A DNA stretch of 64,000 bases from Anas platyrhynchos (Eukaryota > Chordata > Aves > Anseriformes > Anatidae): the NCBI RefSeq assembly GCF_047663525.1, contig NC_092597.1, forward strand, positions 16,948,501 to 17,012,500, given 5' to 3'. A program made the translations under genes and the position numbers. Shown piece after piece: positions 11,501 to 31,300 of the stretch. Under the pieces are notes generated by a model. That model ran no database searches. It was not told the origin of the DNA and saw only the letters and a list, made by a program, of their open reading frames with translations. The first letter of the stretch is position 1; every line of letters starts with the position of its first letter.

Positions 11501-12876
11501 CTCCCAGTTGTTGCTTTGGGGTCTTGGCACCGAGTGTCCCCCCACTGCACGGTCCCAGCAGTGAAAAAAGGGCAGGAGGACCCTGGGTGGGGGGGGATTG
11601 AGGTTTGGGGGGGCCCTGCTGCCAGCACAGAGAGCCGGGGCTGGGAACTTTCCCCGCTGGCAGCAGCTCTGCTGGGACACGAGGACGGGAAGCTGCAGGT
11701 CGGGATCAGTGCCCTTTGCCTCTGCCTGCAGCGGAAATGTGGGGTCCCAGGGGGCTGTGAGGGTCTGGGGGGGGGGAAGATGGTGGTGGCCAGCACGAGC
11801 GGCTGTGGTGGCTTCTCTCTCCAGGCAGGGGATGGTCCTGGGCTGGTGGGCAGCGTGGCCCACAACCTGCAGAGCGCCTGTGCCTCCGGCATCTCCAGCG
11901 TGAAGAAGGTCCCTGCTGTGGCCTGGGATGCGGCCGAGGGCTTGATCCTGTTCACCCCCCGCAGGCTGTCCAGGGCCATGGAGACGGTGGATGCGCTGGG
12001 GGGGACCCTCGTCAGTGCCCCCAAGCATCTGCTGGGCACCCTGTACAGCTACGTGCCGGTGAGTTTATCACGGATCAGGTCCCGTCCACCTCCAGCAAAG
12101 CCTTTTAGGTCCAAGCTCTCCCCATGAATACCCCCATGGACAGAGAGTCACCAAAACCTGTGATGGGGAGTCCCCATGACACCCCCCAGGCAGGGCACAC
12201 CCCAGTGACACCAAGCCCTGAAGCCACCACACCACACATGCCCTCCTGTCCCTGTCGGGACGCCAATCACCCTACGTGTGCTCCAGGACGGGACCGCAAA
12301 TTCCTGGGGAGGCGAAAATTCAGGCCGAGCCCACGTTCCCCCCCCCTGCTCCTCCACCTCCCTTCCCTCCCCGGGGACCGCGTGTCCTGCGGCCGCCCAC
12401 TCCCTCCTTCTCAGGGGACACCCGTGGGGATAAAATGTCCTGTCCTGAGCTCTCTGCCCCACGAGGTCTCCCTCGGGGCCGCCGCTCACGCCAGCTCTCA
12501 GCTCCGCAGGCAGTCGGTGAAGGACGAGGCGGCGGCGGGGGGCAGCAAGGCCAGCCCTGAGCCGGAGCAGAAGGAGGAGGAGGACGGCAAGCCTGCTGCC
12601 GCCCCCGCCGAGGAGAAGTCCCAGCTGAGGGGCGACTGGCGGCTGTACCGCGGCCACCACCCGCTGTCCTTCCTGGGCCTGGAGGACCCCCTCTTCATGC
12701 GCCACAACCTCTACCGCAGCCCGGCCTTCGAGCCCGAGTGCCCCCTGCCGCGGAAATCCGCCTTCGCCCCCTACAACCGGCGCGTGAGCGAGGGCTCCTA
12801 CCGCTTCGGGCCCGAGGCCATGTACAGCCGGGCCTACTACGCCAACCTCTACAGCCCGGCCTTCAAGAAGGACTGA
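8521..12876 (+). CDS. PLIN1: Perilipin-1, lipid-droplet coat protein, 8 coding exons
   Basis: Coding exons: 8521-8565, 9122-9320, 9469-9551, 9894-10146, 10362-10606, 11093-11245, 11825-12058 and 12415-12876. This gives 557 residues, or 528 if the last exon starts at 12502; human has 522. Perilipin-1 coats adipocyte lipid droplets, restrains basal lipolysis and, after PKA phosphorylation, releases CGI-58 to activate ATGL. The N-terminal PAT domain is clear: ENVLQRVLHLPVVSSTCES, TYASTKEAHPLMASVC and ACRGLDHLEEKIPALQYP match human closely, followed by ASELKDTIST. A Ser-Ala-Pro tandem repeat occupies about residues 213-233. PKA-type RRxS motifs occur at about S306 (SRRQS, aligned with human SRRRS), at LRRQS in exon 8, and at NRRVS near the C-terminus (human RRVSDSFF). 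The C-terminal tail is rich in Tyr, Phe and Arg and differs from mammals. The exon 6/7 junction has two in-frame solutions. Confidence 0.92.
10418..10480 (+). repeat. In-frame 9-bp tandem repeat coding (Ser-Ala-Pro)n in PLIN1 exon 5
   Basis: Seven units of nine bases (consensus AGTGCTCCC, with AGCGCTCCC and AGAGCTCCC variants) lie in the PLIN1 frame and code Ser-Ala-Pro repeats, with one Ser-Ala-Pro-Arg-Ala-Pro variant at the start. The segment falls between the PAT/11-mer region and the conserved LGRIGALVSTVS block, where human PLIN1 has an unrelated Pro/Lys-rich linker. Confidence 0.9.
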
Positions 12877-13461
12877 GGAGGTGGTGGTGGGGGCACACGG
12901 CTCGGCACCCCACAGCACGCTTCGCCCCGCCACTACCCGCGTCCCCACATGGACACAGACATCGGTGTGACAATGAGCAGGGACGTCCCTCCCACCCAGG
13001 GGGTGTCTCCATGCTCATGGGTTGCATCCATGGTTGTGTCCTGATGGGGTGTCAGCCCCTGTCCCCAAGCTGGAGCCCAAGCAGATCATAGGGAACCCGT
13101 GGGTGCTTTGCCCTGTGGTTGTCCCCGCCACGCACGCGTCCCCCCCGCAGACACAGGAGGGTCCTCGCTCTGCCCCGTGGGGTGGCTCTTCCCTGGGGAG
13201 TGCGCTGGGGCCAGGAGGGGGAGAGCGAAGGCAGCCAAAATGCTGCTGTTGGAGGGAGAAGTAGGTGGAGGAGAGACCAGAGGGGACCAGAGAAGGGAAG
13301 GAGATGTGGAAAAAAAGCAGAAAGGGACCAGCTCTGGGCCACCCTTGGTGTCCTTGTTGAGGGTCGGAAATGAGGCCGGTGACAGCGGGCGGAGTGCCTG
13401 GACCCCCTTCTCCTGCGGTTCTGCCCCACTTCCCGCTACTTGTGGTTGTATCTGCTGCTGT

Positions 13462-13467
13462 AATAAA
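13462..13467 (+). promoter_or_regulatory. Polyadenylation signal of PLIN1
   Basis: AATAAA lies 586 bases after the PLIN1 stop and is the first canonical hexamer downstream. The convergent GTPase gene has its own signal at 13772-13777 on the other strand, so the two 3' ends are about 300 bases apart. Confidence 0.6.
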
Positions 13468-13771
13468 CCTTCCCTACCTGCCCCCGGCGCGGTTTGCTTT
13501 CCCAGAGCTAACCCAGCAACAGGATGGGTTGAGGAAGGGGAAACTCAGCCCCTGGGCACCCAAGCAGGGACAAGGGGATCCCAAGGGTGTCTGCAGAGGC
13601 TGCGCCAGCTGGGTCTATGCAGCAAGCCACAAAGGGCTGGGAACACCATGGGAAGGAGGGCCCCTGCCTTTCGCCGTGCTCAGGCAGTGCCCAGCACCAG
13701 ACGTGCCTCTTCCCATGCCTGGAGTACAAATTCACAGCCACGAGGAGCCAGGGGCTTCCTGCCAAAGAAGA

Positions 13772-13777
13772 TTTATT
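13772..13777 (-). promoter_or_regulatory. Polyadenylation signal of the RERG-like gene
   Basis: TTTATT on the plus strand reads AATAAA on the minus strand, about 600 bases beyond the stop codon at 14376-14378. It would give a 3' UTR that ends facing PLIN1. Confidence 0.5.
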
Positions 13778-14375
13778 CCGTTTAGAGGAGAACAGAGCGG
13801 AGAACTCACTGTCTGTACCGCGCACACCACCCCCTTCCTACACGCTGCTTTCCCAGGCACACCAGGGAAGGGGAAAAGCCTCCGAGCCCTCCTCCCCACC
13901 TCCCTTCCTCCCCGGGGACCCGCAGGCTCACAGAGGTCTGGCTTTACGAGACGCACGGTGCAGTCCCACATCCTGGGAACGAGCCCGGCGCCTGACTTTC
14001 CCATGCACAGCCCGCGCACCACTCGCACAAGGGAAATGTCCACAGCCACCAAAGGGCTGCAGGCGGGAGGAGCAGGTCACCAGCACGGCTCCGCCTGGAG
14101 TCACGGAGAGAAGGAGGGTGGGACGGGAGGGTCAAGGACCCGGCCTGATATCCTGCGGGGTCAGCAGCGTGATGCCAAGGTGACAGCGTGGGGACACGGA
14201 GCGGGGCGGAGGTGGCGTGTCCTCCCTGCTCACCGGGGCAGCTTCCCAGAGAAGGAGCTGTGTGTTCCTGCAGGAAACCACCGTGCTGGTGGAAACGTGC
14301 CCCATCTCCACGGGCACCCTGAGGAGGCTCCATCCAGCCGGGCAGCACAGGGAGAAGCAACACCCAGGCCACAGC

Positions 14376-16478
14376 TCAGAGGGAGTCCGTTCGCTTGCGG
14401 GCAAACACCGCTGACATGGTCTTGACGATGCCCCGGATGCCCGTACCCTTTTTCAGGGCCAGTTTGGTGTCGGGGATGCGCTCGGCCAGTCCGTGGAAGA
14501 CCATGAGGGCCCCGTGATACGCCTCGGCCGCAGAGACCTCGTAGAACCCACAGTCCAGGGAGAGGGCCAGGAGCCGTCCCTCCTCGCTGGACACCTCCCG
14601 TTGGTGGTGCAGGTCCCGCTTGTTGCCCACGATGACGATGGGCACCTTCTCCTGGCTCTGCCCCTCCTTGGCCGCCTTGATGAACTGGATTTTGGGGGGC
14701 AGGATGTCGAAGCTGGCGCGGTCGCAGATGCTGTAGACCAGGACGAAGCTGTCTGCCCACTGGATTCGCTTCTCCTCCGAGGAGCCATCATCTGCCTGGT
14801 CCTGGGGAAGGATAAAAGGAGGGTTCCTGAAGGTTTCTTTACCCAGCTCCCTGTCTCCATGCCAGCCTGCTAGCGCAGGGTGCGGAGACCCTGAACCCAT
14901 CAGGAATGGCAGCGAGCAGTACGGAGGTGACCAGACAGGGACAGCGGAGTCAGAGCCCTCCCCTTCCCACACAGACGGGAATTGGCACAGGTAATAACAG
15001 CGTGGGGTCCTCCATGGGGCACTCCCACTGCATTAATACCTTGTGCTCAGCCCAGAGGCACAATATCAGCGCCTTGCTGTCCTCCCCGGTCAGAAAACTG
15101 CATGCTGCGATGACTATTTCCACGAACAGCACAGCTGCCCTGTACTCAGCAGGCAAAAAGGACTCAGATCCTACAAACCATCTGCTGAGCAAGCCTGAAG
15201 CAAGAGCTTTGTGTAGCTGGGGCTCCCAGCCCATGGGGGCTGCTTTTAGCAAAGGCTGGGTTTTCATCCTGGGGGTGAAGATGAGGGAGGAGTGCAGCCC
15301 TCTCACCTGGGAGTTGGGGACGTCCCAGATGTGGAAGAGAATCTCCCGACCGTCCACGGTCAGGGTGTGGCTATAGATGAATTCTGCCAAAAAAAAAAAA
15401 AAAAAAGAGAAAACAAAGACGTTTGCCCACACAGACCCCAGAGACAGTTCCCTTGCACCAGGTCTTCTCCCCTAAAAGCCTTTAGTGTCCACCCTGGGAG
15501 ACTGCAAGCCCTGAGGCACAGCCCTCAGGCTCTCTGTACAGCAGCAGCGGGGGCTGTGGGGCAGATTTGCCTCTGCCACGAGTACCCCATGCTCAGCCCA
15601 TGCACACCTGAGCCTTTGGCACCCCAAAGAAACAGTTCCAAAGTGAAAAAAGGGCTCACTGAACAGACACGACCTTCAAGTGTCCCGGGAGCAGGCAGAG
15701 GCTCTAGGGAAGCACAGGAGAGGATGGGAAGGAACCGAACCCTGCAGCAGGATGGGGATCGGGCTCACTTTCTGACCTCCCAGTCCCCAGCGGGCGTTTA
15801 GTGGGACCGGCCCTGCGCCACCACTCACCCATGTCTCCGTACTCCCCGATAAAGCGCCTGGTGAGGAAACGCACAGTCAGGGCTGCAGAGGGGAGAATAA
15901 GAATCACAAAACAATCCTAAACCTCCCGGATTCATGCTTAAACCCAGACCAAGGTCAGCACAGCCCCGATCACGCTCAGGCAGCGATCCCCCCATAAACT
16001 CCTGCTACAGGGACCGATCTCGGATTCCCTCCCTTCCAGCCACGGGGCTGCAAACAGCGGAGAGGCACGGCACGAAGCGGCACACCAGCAGACTGCAGCT
16101 CGGTGAAAAACACCTTCCCCATCCCTCCCCATCCCTCCCCTGCTGCCTGCAAGGTTGTGCTCAGCTTCCCCACCCCGGTACCCGAAAGCACAGCCCCGTT
16201 CCCCTCTCTGTCCCGGAGCACAGCGGGGTTGCTCTCCGCAGCTTAATCCCCAAAATCTGCTGCAGCTCTCCGTCTTTTTTTTTGCGGTAGCAGGGGGTCT
16301 CTGTGCCTGCAAAGTTTCAGCTCTCTGCTCATGGTCGTTTCCTACCTGATTTCCCCACGCTGTCCGCTCCCATCACGAGCACGTTCGCTTCTGCTTTCAG
16401 GGCGGCGGGGCTGGGCACCTCCAGCAGGGCAGGGTGGTCGGGGGTGAAGCTGGCACTCCTGCGCAGCCGGAGCCCCAT
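14376..16478 (-). CDS. Atypical RERG/RERGL-family Ras-like small GTPase, 4 coding exons
   Basis: Coding exons in transcript order: 16346-16478, 15830/15829-15882, 15307-15383 and 14376-14801, giving 229 residues. The P-loop GADSVGKS (residues 37-44) runs into ALTVRFLTRRFIGEY, almost identical to human RERGL (ALTVRFLTKRFIGEY). Later come WADSFVLVYS, the guanine-specificity motif NKRD (148-151) and a VSAA motif (177-180). The end, VFARKRTDSL, resembles the RERGL end and has no CaaX box, so no prenylation is expected. Unusual points: Asp39 and Ser40 occupy the Ras Gly12/Gly13 positions; the switch II DTAGQ motif is replaced by DVPNSQ; no switch I Thr is evident; and about 30 residues precede the core. 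GTP hydrolysis is therefore doubtful (inference). RERGL itself also lacks DTAGQ. RERG-like proteins are linked to growth restraint, but the role of this one is unknown. It lies convergent with PLIN1 and divergent from KIF7. I do not assign a symbol. Confidence 0.82.
15388..15405. repeat. Poly-A run in GTPase intron 2
   Basis: An uninterrupted run of A on the plus strand directly abuts the exon 3 acceptor of the minus-strand GTPase gene, so on the transcript it is a poly-U tract forming the polypyrimidine tract of that acceptor. Confidence 0.8.
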
Positions 16479-16837
16479 GCCGAGCGTGGCCGTGCCCTGC
16501 CGGGGGTTCCGGCAGCGTGTCCGAGGGGGTCGGCAAATCCCACGGCACCCAGGGGACCCACGGGGACCACCCCGCTCCCGGCAGCCGCCGGGGAGCCGCG
16601 GCCGGGGCTGCAGCCGGAGGGATTCCAAACTTTGTAATCCGTCGATCGGCTCATCCCGGCACACGTCAGCGCCGGGCTGGCCCCGTCATCCCGCAGCGTG
16701 GCGGGCTGCCCGCAGCAGCGCTGCCGCACGCGGCCCAGCAGCCTGCCCACGCCTGCCCGCCGGGCGCCCCGGTGTCCCCCAACACCTCCCCACCAACTCG
16801 ATGGGGCTTGTGGGGAGCAGCGGAGCGGCTCGTGACA
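16479..16837 (-). promoter_or_regulatory. GC-rich 5' flank of the RERG-like gene
   Basis: This G+C and CpG-rich stretch lies directly upstream of the GTPase start codon. The open frame extends upstream with in-frame ATG codons (for example at 16664), but the residues there are low-complexity Arg/Pro/Gly. I therefore took ATG 16476-16478, which gives an Arg/Ser-containing start just before the conserved core. No TATA box is evident. The region ends at the minisatellite. Confidence 0.45.
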
Positions 16838-17908
16838 GGAGTATCACGACTGGTGGAGGGGCTTGGGGCTGAGGGGTTGCCTCGCAGACTGTATAAGTGA
16901 TGGGGCATCTCGTGACCGAGGGGGTATATCGTGACAGATGGGGTGTGTCGTGATGGATGGGGTATCTCATAACTGACAGGGCATCTCACGACCGAGGGGG
17001 TATATCGTGACTGATGTGGCATCTCGTGACTGATGGGGCATCTCACAGCTGGTGGGGTATATCGTGATAGATGGGGCACCTCACAAGTGACGGGGCATCT
17101 CACAACTGACAGGGTATATCACAACCAATGGGGTATCTCATGATGGATGGAGTATATCACTCCCAACAGGCTATATCATGACTGATGGGGTATATCATGA
17201 TTGACAGGGCATCTCATGACTGACGGGTATCTCAGAACTGACTGGTGAGATACAGCTGGTGGGGTATATCATGATAGATGGGGTATCTCACAAATGACGG
17301 GGCATCTCATGACTGGTGGGGTATATCATGATAGATGGGGTATATCACGACTGGCAGGGCATCTCACAACCGACGGGGTATATCATGACTGATGGGGCAT
17401 CTCATGACTGGTGGGGTATACCACGATAGATGGGGCATCTCACAACTGACAGGGCATCTCACGACCCAACTGATGGTGTATATCACGACTGGCAGGGCAT
17501 CTCAGAACCGATGGGCTATATCATGACTCATGGGGCATCTCACAACTGGTGGGGTATATCATGATAGATGGGGCATCTCACAAGTGGTGGGGCATCTCAC
17601 AACTGACAGGGTGTATCACAACCAACAGGGTATCTCATGACTAATGGGGCATCTCACAGCTGGTGGGGTATATTGTGATAGATGGGCTATATCACAACTG
17701 GCAGGGCATCTCACGACCGATGGGGTATATCGCGACTGGTGGGGCATCTCACGACTGACGGGGTATATATCATGATAGATGGGGCATCTCACAACTGACA
17801 GAGCATCTCACAACCCGATTGATGGGCTATATCACGACTGGCGGGGCATCTCATGACCGACGGGGTATATATCACGACTTCTGGGGCATCTCACGACTGA
17901 TGGGGCAC
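16838..17908. repeat. Minisatellite of about fifty 20-bp units between GTPase and KIF7 promoters
   Basis: About 1.07 kb is built of degenerate 20-bp units close to GATGGGGYATMTCRYRACTG. Two unit types recur, one with TATATC and one with CATCTC, often alternating, so parts behave as a 40-bp dimer. Unit length drifts in places, for example near 17230-17260 and 17460-17480. The array fills most of the 1.6 kb between the start codons of the divergent GTPase and KIF7 genes and ends in a run of 15 C. Open frames crossing it are by-products of the period and are not proposed as proteins. Confidence 0.95.
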
Positions 17909-18071
17909 CCCCCCCCCCCCCCTCCCCTCGCAGCCTCCCCCCCTCACCCCCCCGTCCCGGCCCCATCCCATCCCGTCCCCTCTCCCCGTGTCGGTGCGGG
18001 GCGGTTCCTCCTGACGCCATCTCCCCGCGCCCAGCCGAGCGGAGCCGAGCGGAGCGGCGCCGGGCCCGGCC
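17908..18071 (+). promoter_or_regulatory. CpG-island promoter and 5' UTR of KIF7
   Basis: A run of 15 C (17908-17922) marks the end of the minisatellite. It is followed by a CCCC-rich and then CpG-dense stretch that continues into KIF7 exon 1, up to about 18420. There is no TATA box. AGCGGAGCCGAGCGGAGCGG-type purine-rich words lie just before the start codon. Confidence 0.6.
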
Positions 18072-26798
<8,727 letters not shown>

Positions 26799-27206
26799 GC
26801 ATAGGCTTCATGCTACCCTGCAGGAAGGAGTGGGTACTGCTGACAGGAGCCTTTCTGCCCCCTACGCCAGCCTGGCTACAACGCTGTTACATTTCAGATA
26901 CCCAAGGAAGAAAAAGACAGGACTTCTGTAAGGGAAACAAGCATGAAAGGTGCAGGACAGCTCACACTCCATGTTGCTGCCACGCAGGACAGCACTTACC
27001 CAACGCCTCTCCTCCTGCACCCGCTGCAGCTTGAACACCGGGACAGGGGAAATGGCTCCTGCCCTGGCCTCTGACACTAAGAACTTGTTTACAGTTTGGA
27101 AGCCCCTGCCGCAGGGCTTGCTCAGCCCTAGCAGCCTGAGGGTGATGCTCAGCAGTTTTGGGGAATTTGTAAATAGGTTTTTGTAGGAACTTTTTGTAAC
27201 TTTTCT

Positions 27207-27212
27207 AATAAA
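27207..27212 (+). promoter_or_regulatory. Polyadenylation signal of KIF7
   Basis: AATAAA lies about 410 bases after the KIF7 stop and is followed by a G/T-rich stretch. A further AATAAA-like word lies near 27539 and could serve a longer 3' UTR. Confidence 0.6.
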
Positions 27213-28010
27213 GCAGAGTGAGTTTTATGAAGCAGTTGCCAGAGGCTGCAGTGGTCATTTACTTGAGGTATGCAGGAAAGGAGTTTATTTACCGCTCACT
27301 GCATGGGATCTAGCGTACCTGCTTCTATAAGCGCTCGGAATAACCATGACAAATACCTGTTCACAACACTGCTTTCCAGTCAGGAGTTCAGCATTTCCTC
27401 TGCCCACAGAGCCTGAGCTGGTAGGCTTCCTACATGAAGTAGGAAAAGCAGCTCCAGACAGCAGTGTAATTGAAGCATCCAGGATAAAAGCAGCCCTGGG
27501 TCAACGTCATTTTCCATTCCTGCCTATAAAGGGCTTTAAATAAAGCAGTGTTCCCTTCCAGCTGCAGGGGAGGTTAAATACAGTCCTGTGCCTTGGCACT
27601 GACCCCATTCACGTGAAGGCCTGGGTACCTGCTTTAACGATGGGGGACTCCTGACCAGAAGCAAGCCCCCACTTCAGTTGAAGTTGTGAGCACCTCTACC
27701 ACAATTACCATTTCAAATCTTGAGGTATAACATAAACTGAGTTAAAAGCCGGGAAGGGGAAGTACAAATCACCTGATCTCATTTCCAATTACTCCACTTC
27801 AAGTTTTACCACTCAAAGAAATGTCCCTGTCTGTGGCATAGTGGATGCAGCTAACAGAGGGCCCCAGTTAGTAGAAGATAAAATGAGGAGCAGGCAGCCT
27901 GTTTTCTGTACATTCACCTCCAGCTTCCTTCATGCAGTCACCACCTCTTGCCCACAACATGAGGTAGAGACAGACTTCGGACCAAGTGATGTAGTGAAAA
28001 TTCAGATCAG
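27213..28010. other. KIF7-TICRR convergent 3' interval
   Basis: No exon or repeat was recognised in these 0.8 kb between the facing KIF7 and TICRR polyadenylation signals. Base composition shifts here from the G+C-rich KIF7 region to the A+T-rich TICRR body. Confidence 0.5.
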
Positions 28011-28016
28011 TTTATT
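28011..28016 (-). promoter_or_regulatory. Polyadenylation signal of TICRR
   Basis: TTTATT on the plus strand (AATAAA on the minus strand) lies about 290 bases beyond the TICRR stop codon. Confidence 0.55.
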
Positions 28017-28303
28017 TTACAAGAAAGCCGTCAAAGGTGGGCAGTTCTCCCTCTTTGCTGAGCAGGACTGAACCTTAACTGCACAACTCAGCTACTACAC
28101 ACAGGAGAAGTGTCAGACAGGGCAGAGAGCTGACATAATTGAGGTTAAAACCTTTAGACGGTCCTTATTTCCACTGCCCTATTCCTCCATCCCATCTCCC
28201 ACCAATACAGACAGCTCCAGGACAGCACCAATTAAAAGTTCCTTGTTAAAATCCCCATGGTACAGCTCAGATAACAGGTTCCCATGTTGTTCTGGCTCCA
28301 AAT

Positions 28304-31300
28304 TCAGCTGAGCAGCCTTTTCCGTGAGTAAGTCCTGCTGAGGGGCCGCTTCCTGGAAGCCACGCTGTGGAATGGAGACAGCTCCTGGTTGCTCATAACT
28401 TCAAGGGCATCCGATTCTCCTTCTACAAGAGATGAAAAAATTAAAGCCACAATTTGCTCAAAATTTACTTCCTGGTGACTCCAAGAAACCCAGTATCACC
28501 AGGAGCAGTACGCTGAACTTCCTGTTCTGCTACTCTTTTCTTCACTGCTACCACCCCACCTTCCAAACATCCCAGTTCACACCAAATTTCTTGGAAGTGT
28601 GAGAGACAGACACGGAGCACAGAAGTGGCCAATACACATACAGGCTTTCTGCACCAAGCCCAAGCTCCGGCATGCTTTTGCTCTCATTGAACTGCAGGCA
28701 AGGGGAGCACGCTGGGCAGCCTACTGGAGCCCAGCCTTCCCCTACAGCACAAGGAGTTACCTCGAGCACGCTTCCGAGCCGGCGGCGTCTGCCCCTTACA
28801 CAGCAGCGGAGACTGAGTCAGCGCCAGGAGGCTGCTCGCAGACAGAGCACTCTTCAGCGGTGGAGTTGTACCTGGAGAAGCACAGTGACACGCTGCAAAC
28901 TGACAGCTCAAGAGCACATTTAAGTCTCAGCCCTTACTCGGCCTCGAAGCTTCCATCAGCACAAGTAATATTTCCAATTTATCTAAAACTAGGGGTTTCT
29001 GGCACTGAGCAAGTCTGCAGTTGCACCTTCACATGTTTCATTCTCTCAGAATTCATTGCCTGGTCCAATTTCAACACACGCTGCAGCACGAGTGCTGTCA
29101 CTTTCCTCAAGCCATGGTTTGTATTCCATCCTGCGTGCTGTAGTTACCTTACCGAACCTTTTTCCACTATGTGCTTCTACAGAGAAGAATTGGATGCAAA
29201 TCTTAATTTTTCCTTTGAATTTTTCCAGCCTCCTGCTCTTTCACATTTATTACCCTTTTGCATCATTATTACTCCATTGATGAAACGCTCACAAACAATC
29301 CCACTAGCTGAAATCCTCACAGCTGATCTGCCTCCCCACATAATTAGCTTCCTTGTCACTCGCAACCCCCTTTCCCTCTCCATCTCAGTCTCCCTAAGAC
29401 AGACAGAAAATAGTTATGCCTTTTCTCTCCCCTACCCCACACTTTCAGCCATCTCTGAATTTCAAGAGAGCCACTTAATCACCTGATAAAAGGAAGACAT
29501 CATCATCCCCCATGCAACTGGGCTGCACAGGAGTTAGGAGTGAACACGCTCTGGATTTCTCAGAAAGCACCGAGTCTGTCCTTGATTTGCTTCTGTTGCC
29601 CTCATCTGGGGAAAAGACACAGGGATCCGAGTTGTGCTTGTCACTGCAAGTTCTCTTAGCCTCGTGATTCTCCTCCTTCTCTGGAGATAGAGATGTAAAG
29701 GTCCGCTTCCGCGATTTTAAGCCGAAAGTTCCCACAACAAAGCTCTCTTCAGCTCTGGGATCAGAATCAGGAAGAGATGCCTGATCCTGCAGCCTGCAAA
29801 TCCCTTCCAGTTCAAACTCTCCGAGCACACTCATTACTCTGCTGCTGCAGCGCTCCAAGACCTTCACTTCTCCTTCTCTGCCTGCTGACATTCTTCTTTC
29901 ATCCGCATTTTTCTCGTTTCGACCAGAGCCAGCGTTAGCAGTGCTGCCTGCTGCTCTCCTCCTCCGAGGCCAGTCCTTGATAGCATCAGGGGTGCTCTTC
30001 CCCTTCAGCTTTGGAGAAGGGGTCTGGGGAACTTCTGCTTCCAGGGGAGACGGGGAGGTGGCGTTGGAAGCACAGCTCGTTGGGGTGCACGACTGGCAGA
30101 TGTAGGTCTGTCCCCCACCTTTCCCAGGCGTACTGTGGAAAGCGCGGAAGCAAGAGGGTGAGACACAGGCAGCTGCCAGCTTCCCTGGGTGTTTGCTACA
30201 CGAGGCCGTAGCAAGATCACCGAAGGGGCTTTCTCCTCCCTTGGGTTTGCTGGCACTTGCTTCAGGCTGAACCTCCAGTGCTGAGCAAGAGTTGATTTTC
30301 TTAATGCGAAGCTTGGGTAAGCCTGAAGCTTGCATTTCAAGTTCGACCTCATAAGTGGGTGGGCTGGCAGAAGGCGCTTTGCAATGGCTTTTAGGGGTGG
30401 AGAACTTGGCTGGAAGCTCAGGGTTTCCCATCCGTGCTGCAGCCTCCCGCTGCCTCCTGTCTGCGGTGCAGCGTAAGGAATAGGCAGGAGCAGACTTTGG
30501 TAGAGGAGGTGAAGTACTCAGGGCACACCTGGAGTGTCTCCGGAGAGACGGAGCCTTTGTCCTTGTGTATTCTTCCCTCAGGAGGCTTCTTGTCTCCAAC
30601 TCATCGCTGCTTGTTTGAGAACTGCTTAAGAAGGACTCACAGGTGCTCGCACTGGAGTTTCCCTCCTTAACCACCTGCTCACACTCCATCTCAGCACTCA
30701 GCGCACATTCTCCAGCAGGCAGCTTCGGAGAGGAATGCTCATCCACGTTTTCCGGGTCCTTTCCTGGCGAAGAGTTTTGAGCCATTACACCCACTGGTTT
30801 GTTTTTCTCTGACACAGGGGTATTTTTAGGAATTTGGGACTTAGAGAGCTGCAGGCTTTCTTCACAAGAGCTATCACTGTTATCACGATGGCTGTCCTTA
30901 TTTCTGGAAGTTGTTTCACATGCATGTGGTGTGAGGTCCTCTCCTCCAGAATCTGGCTCGCACCCACCTTGCTTGGAGGCGTTAAGTGGGGACTTTGGCA
31001 AAGAGCCAGCGGTACCTGGAGATTTTAGGAGAGTTGTTTTAGGCACAGTAAGTTCCCAGTGAGACTCCCCAGCCTGCACATGGGAAGGAGAGCTGATGGC
31101 TGCGGCACAGAGAGGAGAACTGAAGGGAGACTGCAGCTTCACAGTGAGCTCAGACATTTCTGCAGTCAGGGGGCTGGCAGGTAAGGCAGGTAACTTTGAA
31201 CCTGAATCATCAAGCTTCCTGGGAGTACTTTCCATTGCTTGAGATACTGCTTCTGGCTGCACCCGAATTTCACTTGGAAAGATGAGCCTCTGAGTACCAG

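Noticed and set aside
13370-14425. 351-codon plus-strand open frame
   Set aside because: It spans the PLIN1 3' UTR and the antisense of the GTPase last exon, with no domain or conserved block.
16838-17908. CRISPR-like array
   Set aside because: Units are contiguous 20-bp tandem repeats without unique spacers, in vertebrate DNA.
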